A stretch of 10,679 bases of DNA from an uncultured Bacteroidales bacterium (GTDB lineage Bacteria; Bacteroidota; Bacteroidia; Bacteroidales; JAUNSR01): positions 1 to 10,679 of the forward strand of contig CAMTOT010000069.1 in the NCBI GenBank assembly GCA_947074165.1, written 5' to 3'. Shown piece by piece: positions 5,858 through 10,679 of this stretch. Numbering within the stretch: position 1 is the first letter of the stretch; the number at the start of each line of letters is the position of its first letter. The translations under genes were made by a program, and so were the position numbers. Under the pieces are notes generated by a model that did not search any database, was not told the origin of the DNA, and worked only from the letters and a program-made list of their open reading frames with translations.

Positions 5858-7645
5858 TTAATCAAGCTTTAACACAGCAAGGAAAGCTTTCTGAGGAACC
5901 TCTACAGAACCAATCTGTTTCATTCTTTTCTTTCCTTTTTTCTGTTTCTCAAGAAGTTTACGCTTACGGCTGATATCACCACCGTAACATTTCGCAGTAA
6001 CATCCTTACGAACAGCTTTGATAGTCTCTCGAGCTATAATCTTTGCGCCAATGGCAGCCTGAATGGCAATATCAAATTGCTGTCTTGGAATAAGCTCTTT
6101 AAGTTTCTCACACATACGACGTCCTAATGTAACAGCATTATCTACGTGAGTCAAACTTGAAAGCGCATCCACAGGCTCTCCGTTAAGAAGTATATCTAAT
6201 TTTGCAAGCTTGGAAGGACGGAAATCACTTATATAATAATCGAAAGAAGCGTACCCTTTTGATATACTCTTCAGTTTATCATAAAAGTCAATTACAATCT
6301 CACCAAGAGGTATATCATAAAATATCTCTACGCGATCACCTGAAATATATTCCTGTTTGATAAGCTCACCTCGTTTTCCAAGACAAAGAGACATTATCGG
6401 TCCTATATAATTTGTTGTAGTGATAACAGATGCTCGTATATACGGCTCCTCGATATGATCAATTAATGTCGGTTCGGGCAGACCTGCCGGATTATGCACT
6501 TCAGTCATTTCACCCTTCTTGTCATATACCTTATAAGATACATTGGGAACTGTAGTGATAACATCCATGTCAAACTCACGATCAAGACGCTCCTGTATAA
6601 TCTCCATGTGAAGAAGTCCAAGGAATCCACATCGGAAACCGAAGCCAAGCGCAAGAGAAGATTCCGGTTGGAATGTCAAAGAGGCGTCATTAAGCTGTAA
6701 TTTCTCTAATGAAGCTCTAAGATTTTCGAAATCTTCACTGTCGATAGGATAAATACCGGCAAATACCATAGGCTTCACCTCCTCAAATCCGTCAATGCTT
6801 GATTCGCATGGACGAAGCTGATGGGTAATGGTATCCCCCACTTTTACTTCTTTTGATGTTTTTATACCGGAAATAATGTAACCCACATCGCCAGTGCGTA
6901 GCTCTTTACGAGGCACCATATCAAGTTTAAGCACACCTATTTCATCTGCTTCATACTCTTTTCCGGTAGCTACAAACTTTACTTTATCACCGGAACGAAG
7001 CACACCGTTTACTATTTTGAAATAAGCGATAATACCACGATATGAATTGAAAACAGAGTCAAAAATAAGAGCCTGTAGTGGAGCTTCAGTGTCTCCTTTC
7101 GGAGCAGGAACTTTCTCAACAATACGTTCCAGAATCTGATCTATACCAAGACCTGTCTTCCCGCTGGCTCTGATAATATCCTCATGTTTACATCCAAGCA
7201 GTTCTATAATCTGATCCTCTACCTCTTCGGGCATAGCACTTTCCAAGTCACATTTATTAACAATAGGAATAATCTCCAAATCATGTTCTATTGCCATATA
7301 AAGGTTAGAGATAGTCTGAGCCTGTATGCCCTGAGTTCCATCAACAATAAGAAGAGCACCTTCACAGGCAGCAATAGAGCGTGACACTTCATAAGAAAAG
7401 TCAACGTGTCCCGGGGTGTCAATAAGATTCAACACAAATTTTTCCCCTTTATACTCATATTCCATCTGGATAGCATGGCTTTTTATAGTTATGCCTCTCT
7501 CCCTCTCAAGGTCCATATTATCAAGAACCTGGTTTTGCATCTCCCTGCTACCCACTGTATTAGTAAACTCCAACAATCTATCTGCCAAAGTACTTTTACC
7601 GTGGTCAATGTGAGCTATTATACAAAAATTACGTATATTTTTCAT
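5858..7645 (-). CDS. lepA: Elongation factor 4 (LepA), ribosome-associated GTPase
   Basis: A full-length 595-residue LepA/EF4, the usual size. This translational GTPase binds the ribosome and has been linked to back-translocation, recovery of stalled elongation and 30S biogenesis. The G domain is intact: AHIDHGKST (11-19, P loop), RGITIK (50-55, switch I), DTPGH (76-80, switch II), NKCD (130-133) and SGKTG (161-165). Domain II (about 186-285), the EF-G-like domains III and V, and the LepA-specific C-terminal domain follow. The last has the basic stretch around SRKRKLLEKQKKGKKRMK (about 560-577). NKCD replaces the more usual NKxD hydrophobic position with Cys, which is compatible with the G4 consensus. 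The start codon at 7645 lies 27 bases from the predicted transcription start. The gene diverges from the response regulator operon. Confidence 0.98.
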   Translation of the reverse strand: MKNIRNFCIIAHIDHGKSTLADRLLEFTNTVGSREMQNQVLDNMDLERERGITIKSHAIQMEYEYKGEKFVLNLIDTPGHVDFSYEVSRSIAACEGALLIVDGTQGIQAQTISNLYMAIEHDLEIIPIVNKCDLESAMPEEVEDQIIELLGCKHEDIIRASGKTGLGIDQILERIVEKVPAPKGDTEAPLQALIFDSVFNSYRGIIAYFKIVNGVLRSGDKVKFVATGKEYEADEIGVLKLDMVPRKELRTGDVGYIISGIKTSKEVKVGDTITHQLRPCESSIDGFEEVKPMVFAGIYPIDSEDFENLRASLEKLQLNDASLTFQPESSLALGFGFRCGFLGLLHMEIIQERLDREFDMDVITTVPNVSYKVYDKKGEMTEVHNPAGLPEPTLIDHIEEPYIRASVITTTNYIGPIMSLCLGKRGELIKQEYISGDRVEIFYDIPLGEIVIDFYDKLKSISKGYASFDYYISDFRPSKLAKLDILLNGEPVDALSSLTHVDNAVTLGRRMCEKLKELIPRQQFDIAIQAAIGAKIIARETIKAVRKDVTAKCYGGDISRKRKLLEKQKKGKKRMKQIGSVEVPQKAFLAVLKLD

Positions 7646-7677
7646 TATAAATTTTATACTGATTTTTCTGATCGGTG

Positions 7678-7685
7678 CAAATATA
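7678..7685 (-). promoter_or_regulatory. -7 promoter box for lepA
   Basis: The minus strand reads TATATTTG, an exact match to the Bacteroidetes TAnnTTTG box, 33 bases before the lepA ATG. The -33 element is degenerate: TCG where TTG is expected, around 7710-7715. Confidence 0.55.
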
Positions 7686-7720
7686 GTAAATTTTGGCTAT
7701 TAAATAAAACGACGAAACAC

Positions 7721-7764
7721 CCTGTAACAGTTTTGTAATCCCTTTGACTTATATTTGTATTATG
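7721..7764 (+). promoter_or_regulatory. Promoter with 11-bp-phased half-sites before the response regulator, Pho-box-like
   Basis: TATATTTG at 7750-7757 is an exact TAnnTTTG -7 box, and transcription would start near 7764, about 60 bases before the ATG. No TTG occurs at the proper -33 distance. The upstream DNA instead falls into four consecutive 11-base units: CCTGTAACAGT, TTTGTAATCCC, TTTGACTTATA and TTTGTATTATG. Each has TG at its third position (7723, 7734, 7745, 7756). The first two share TGTAA exactly. Tandem half-sites 11 bp apart are the known binding geometry of PhoB/OmpR regulators, so activator-dependent autoregulation is inferred. Confidence 0.5.
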
Positions 7765-7826
7765 TATTACACAATTTCGTAACAAGAAACTATTTAATTT
7801 GCAATATAAACATCAAATAAATAATT

Positions 7827-8507
7827 ATGAACAAGATTTTAGTTGTTGACGACGAAGAAGATTTGTGTGAGATTCTTAAATTCAATCTTGAATCTGACGG
7901 ATATGAAGTCGATACTGCGCTTTGTGCAGAGGACGCTCTTAAGATGAACCTTAATCAGTATGATCTTCTTATGCTTGATGTGATGATGGGTGAAATCTCG
8001 GGATATAAGATGGCACAGATGGTAAAAAAGAATCCAGAGCTGAAAAATACACCTATTATTTTTCTGACAGCTAAGGATACGGAAAATGATAAGATACACG
8101 GATTTAATATCGGTGCAGACGATTATATATCTAAACCCTATTCTATCAGAGAAGTATTGGTAAGGGTAAAAGCTCTTTTGAGACGTACGAAAAAAGATGA
8201 AGGTCTGAAAAATGAGATTATCAGCTATAAATCGTTATCTATCGATATGAACAAAAAGAAGACTATGATTGACAACGTAGAGATAGCGCTCACAAAAAAA
8301 GAGTTTGAAATACTAAAGCTTTTACTTGGCAATATAGGTCAGGTCTTCTCGCGCGAAGAGATCTTATCTCGCATATGGACAGACGAGGTATATGTGCTCG
8401 ACCGCACCATAGACGTTAATATCACCAGACTTCGTAAAAAAATCGGAGATTATGGTAAAAACATCATAACACGACTTGGTTACGGCTATTGTTTCGAAAA
8501 TATATAA
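7827..8507 (+). CDS. PhoB/OmpR-family DNA-binding response regulator
   Basis: A 226-residue two-domain regulator. The receiver domain (about 1-120) has the acidic pocket Asp8-Asp9, the phosphoacceptor Asp51 in LLMLDVMM, Thr81 and Lys103. The C-terminal winged helix (about 130-224) has ALTKKEFEILKLLL (154-167), the recognition-helix region DRTIDVNITRLRKKIG (192-207) and the closing wing RLGYGYCFE. When phosphorylated by its partner it should dimerise on tandem DNA half-sites. The partner kinase gene starts 11 bases after its stop codon and is surely co-transcribed. The PhoR-like partner and Pho-box-like promoter suggest a PhoB role in phosphate response. However, no pst, phoU or phosphatase gene is in view, and other OmpR-type regulators of this phylum look similar, so no symbol is given. 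The ATG has an A/T-rich leader without a Shine-Dalgarno sequence. Confidence 0.95.
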   Translation: MNKILVVDDEEDLCEILKFNLESDGYEVDTALCAEDALKMNLNQYDLLMLDVMMGEISGYKMAQMVKKNPELKNTPIIFLTAKDTENDKIHGFNIGADDYISKPYSIREVLVRVKALLRRTKKDEGLKNEIISYKSLSIDMNKKKTMIDNVEIALTKKEFEILKLLLGNIGQVFSREEILSRIWTDEVYVLDRTIDVNITRLRKKIGDYGKNIITRLGYGYCFENI

Positions 8508-8518
8508 TCACATTATTA

Positions 8519-10285
8519 ATGAGCCACGTTTTTAAACACTCAAAAGTATCATTTCACAGAAGCTTATTCTTTTTTGGAGTCGGCATTTTTTCAATATTTA
8601 TGTCTACGGCCTTTCTGTATCAGTATAACAGAGAGATGTTATTCAGAAAAGAGTTATTAAACAGCATTTTACAAACATACAATTACTCAATACTTAATAA
8701 TGTAGAGCAAAAAGGACCTGCGAATACAGACCTCGATGCAATAACCGAGTCTCTTACTGATTATGATCTTCGCGTCACTGTAATGGATCTTTACGGCAAT
8801 GTTATTCTGGATAATCGTAGCGGCGAAAACAGTATATTCAATAATCATACCGACAGACCAGAAGTTTTGGATGCCCTTATAAAAGGAGAAGGTTATACAG
8901 TAAGATATTCTAACACACTTGAAGAACCGTTTTTCTATTCTGCAAAAAAATCAGACAACTATATAATAAGAAGCGCCATACCTTATAATATTGGCACGAA
9001 GCTGTATCTATCTGTAGATAAGAGTGTAATCTTCTTTTTTGTGGCTATGGGGGCTCTTTTTATTGGAATGATCTTCTATTTTAGTTTCAGACTTGGCAAT
9101 GCAATATCATCACTGAGAGAATTTTCTAAAAAAGCAGAGATGGATGAGCTTAAAGATCTTGATATTAAATTGCCGAATAATGATTTGGGAGAGATATCAA
9201 GCCATATCATTAAACTTTATACAAAGTTAAATCAGACCAAACAGTATCTGTCTCTGGAAAAGGAAAAGCTACTTAAACATCTTCAGATATCAAAAGAGGG
9301 ACTTGCTGAATTTGATAAAGACAGACGATGTATTTTCACTAATACATTATTTATACAATATATTAATCTAATATCTGACAAAGGGCTTAATTCACCTGAA
9401 GGGATTTTTCATATTGATGAACTTTCACGCATAAATTATTTTCTTTCAATCCATCAAAGAGGTTCTGAGACTATAAATAACTCTGAGTATTGGAGCGAAT
9501 CAATAACAATAAATAAAAACGGAAAGACTTTTCATATTGAATGTATCATCTTTCAGGATAAATCATTTGAGATATCTATTAATAATGTAACCCAGCAACA
9601 GGAAGAGACCAGATTAAAAAAGCAGCTTACACAAAATGTAGCCCACGAATTGAAAACTCCGGTGAGCAGTATTAAAGGGTATCTTGAAACAATACTCGGG
9701 AATAAAAATGTATCTCAGGATCAGATGCATCAGTTTATTGAGAGATGCTATGCACAGACCAATAGATTATCTGATCTACTAAAAGACATATCTGTACTTA
9801 ACAGAATTGATGAAGCAGGTGAGAACTTTACGACAGAAGATATAAACATCAGAAATCTTGTTGAAGAAATTTTTGAAGACTCAGAAGAACTTTTGAATGA
9901 GAAAAAGATGAATTTCGAGATTCGAATGCCGGATAATATTATGTACAAGGGCAATCCTATGCTAGTATATTCTATTTTCAGAAATCTTCTTGACAATGCT
10001 ATCGCTTACGCAGGCGACGGCAAGAGCATTATAGTAAATTGTTATCGTCAAGATAAAAATGCACTATATTTCAGCTTTAGTGACAACGGTTGCGGCATAG
10101 AAGACCAACATCTCAACCGGATTTTTGAGCGGTTTTACAGAGTAGATAAAGGACGTTCACGGAAATTGGGAGGAACAGGACTCGGATTGGCTATTGTAAA
10201 GAATGCTGTCTTATTTCACAAAGGTGAAATTATGGTAAAAAACAAGCCTGACGGTGGTCTTGAGTTCCTGTTTTCATTGTCCTAA
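8519..10285 (+). CDS. PhoR-type sensor histidine kinase (TM-periplasmic-TM-HAMP/PAS-HisKA-HATPase)
   Basis: A 588-residue inner-membrane kinase counted from the ATG at 8519. The frame is open from a TTG at 8489 that overlaps the regulator gene and is less likely. A first membrane helix (about 15-36) and a periplasmic domain of about 130 residues come first. The latter contains LRVTVMDLYGNVILDNR, which resembles the sensor domains of PhoR/WalK-type kinases. A second helix follows (about 169-190), then a HAMP-like linker and a PAS-like domain (about 255-360). HisKA has the H-box NVAHELKTPVSSIKGYLE with His376. The ATP-binding domain shows the N box (FRNLLDNAIAYA, Asn489), G1 (DNGCGI, from Asp522), F box (IFERFYRVD) and G2 (GGTGLGLAIV, 551-560). 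All catalytic motifs are intact. The layout and H-box match the PhoR branch and fit the adjacent PhoB-like regulator. The signal sensed is not readable from the sequence. A serine hydrolase lipoprotein follows after 42 bases and may share the transcript. Confidence 0.94.
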   Translation: MSHVFKHSKVSFHRSLFFFGVGIFSIFMSTAFLYQYNREMLFRKELLNSILQTYNYSILNNVEQKGPANTDLDAITESLTDYDLRVTVMDLYGNVILDNRSGENSIFNNHTDRPEVLDALIKGEGYTVRYSNTLEEPFFYSAKKSDNYIIRSAIPYNIGTKLYLSVDKSVIFFFVAMGALFIGMIFYFSFRLGNAISSLREFSKKAEMDELKDLDIKLPNNDLGEISSHIIKLYTKLNQTKQYLSLEKEKLLKHLQISKEGLAEFDKDRRCIFTNTLFIQYINLISDKGLNSPEGIFHIDELSRINYFLSIHQRGSETINNSEYWSESITINKNGKTFHIECIIFQDKSFEISINNVTQQQEETRLKKQLTQNVAHELKTPVSSIKGYLETILGNKNVSQDQMHQFIERCYAQTNRLSDLLKDISVLNRIDEAGENFTTEDINIRNLVEEIFEDSEELLNEKKMNFEIRMPDNIMYKGNPMLVYSIFRNLLDNAIAYAGDGKSIIVNCYRQDKNALYFSFSDNGCGIEDQHLNRIFERFYRVDKGRSRKLGGTGLGLAIVKNAVLFHKGEIMVKNKPDGGLEFLFSLS

Positions 10286-10297
10286 CCCTATTTTTTT

Positions 10298-10341
10298 TTA
10301 ATTTTAGGCAGAAATTTCAAATACATCATGCCTAAAATTAA
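10298..10341 (+). promoter_or_regulatory. 13-bp hairpin enclosing the start codon of the lipoprotein gene
   Basis: TTAATTTTAGGCA (10298-10310) is perfectly complementary to TGCCTAAAATTAA (10329-10341), with an 18-base loop. The ATG (10328-10330) has its A at the loop edge and its T and G in the stem, so the folded mRNA would bury the initiation codon. No T tract follows the stem in either direction, so it is not a terminator. A translational switch or a DNA operator is inferred. Confidence 0.45.
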
Positions 10342-10679
10342 TTTAATCTGTCTGACTATCGCTTCTGCTTTTCTGCTATTTTCTTGCATAAAAAAAACAA
10401 ATAAAGACAATGCAGTTATCCCGGAAACAAGAGTTATTCCTCTTAACTGCCAATATACAAATTCAGATTTCGATTATACCGAATCTAAACGCTTTGATAA
10501 ACGTATAGAGAGATTTATAAGACAATGGGAACTTGTAGGTGCATCAGTAGCTGTAAGCAGAAATGATTCTCTTATATATTGTAAAGGCTATGGCTTTGCA
10601 AGCAAAGAAGACAGTATACCTACTAACGTAAACAATATATTTCGAGTAGCCTCGATTTCAAAACTTATTACCGGTGTGA
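10328..10679 (+). CDS. Serine hydrolase lipoprotein, beta-lactamase class C-like (3' end outside window)
   Basis: Only the first 117 codons are present; the frame is open to the window end. The N-terminus is a lipoprotein signal: a lysine at position 3, a hydrophobic core, and lipobox LFSC with Cys20 followed by IKKTNKD. The product is therefore exported and lipid-anchored in the envelope. After a linker, residues 54-117 match the start of the class C beta-lactamase/esterase fold. GASVAVSRNDSLIYCKGYGF (71-90) is the typical two-strand opening. FRVASISK (105-112) carries the SxxK motif with nucleophile Ser109 and Lys112. The YxN and KTG/HxG motifs would lie beyond the window. Such proteins include beta-lactamases, D-alanyl-D-alanine peptidases and esterases; the substrate cannot be told from here. 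It starts 42 bases after the sensor kinase, with no evident promoter or terminator between, so it may be under the same operon control. Confidence 0.85.
   Translation, partial: MPKINLICLTIASAFLLFSCIKKTNKDNAVIPETRVIPLNCQYTNSDFDYTESKRFDKRIERFIRQWELVGASVAVSRNDSLIYCKGYGFASKEDSIPTNVNNIFRVASISKLITGV

Noticed and set aside
7247..7258. Cys in the LepA G4 motif (NKCD) as a defective GTPase
   Set aside because: The x position of NKxD tolerates variation; Asn, Lys and Asp are all present and the rest of the G domain is intact.
8489..8518. TTG start giving the PhoR-type kinase an overlap with the response regulator gene
   Set aside because: The ATG at 8519, 11 bases after the regulator stop codon, gives a normal kinase N-terminus; the extra ten residues merely re-read the regulator's end.
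10291..10310. T run plus hairpin after the kinase as a terminator
   Set aside because: The T run precedes the stem on the plus strand and becomes an A run after the stem on the minus strand, so it is in the wrong order for intrinsic termination in both directions.

Overview
The window looks like ordinary chromosomal DNA from an AT-rich member of the Bacteroidetes, probably Bacteroidales. Several features point there. Promoter boxes match TAnnTTTG (exact on the minus strand at 7678-7685 and on the plus strand at 7750-7757). No clear Shine-Dalgarno sequence precedes any start codon. The tRNA gene does not encode the CCA tail in the expected place. The sensor kinases, LepA and the lipoprotein signal have a Bacteroidetes look. 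This placement is inference from style, not from a database search.

Layout. Positions 1-54 are the 3' end of tRNA-Ser(GCU), followed by a strong terminator (61-92). A 293-base spacer carries a promoter (267-296) and leads to an unrecognised, helical, 400-residue acidic protein (386-1588, +). Next come a membrane histidine kinase with almost no sensor domain (1733-2767, +) and a DJ-1/YajL-type protein (2796-3338, +), probably co-transcribed. A 77-base hairpin (3371-3447) separates these from a convergent O6-alkylguanine DNA methyltransferase (3463-4041, -). Then, all on the minus strand, come the Na+/H+ antiporter NhaA (4199-5566) and the ribosomal GTPase LepA/EF4 (5858-7645), each with its own intrinsic terminator. 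The 291-base spacer between nhaA and lepA holds the lepA terminator and no gene.

From a divergent intergenic region (7646-7826), a PhoB/OmpR-type response regulator (7827-8507, +) and a PhoR-type PAS-containing histidine kinase (8519-10285, +) read rightward as a classical two-component operon. A lipoprotein of the serine beta-lactamase-like family (10328 to the end, +) follows 42 bases later and runs off the window.

How the parts fit. LepA, NhaA, DJ-1 and the DNA methyltransferase are housekeeping or stress functions (translation, Na+/pH homeostasis, electrophile and alkylation damage). The two-component operon looks autoregulated: its promoter has a perfect -7 box, no recognisable -33 box, and four 11-bp-phased TG(T/A)-type half-sites just upstream and overlapping. 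I see no mobile element, CRISPR array, toxin-antitoxin or defence system. The unusual points are regulatory: the phased repeats before the response regulator, a 13-bp hairpin that buries the start codon of the lipoprotein gene, the 26-bp-stem hairpin between convergent genes, and the apparently beheaded sensor kinase.
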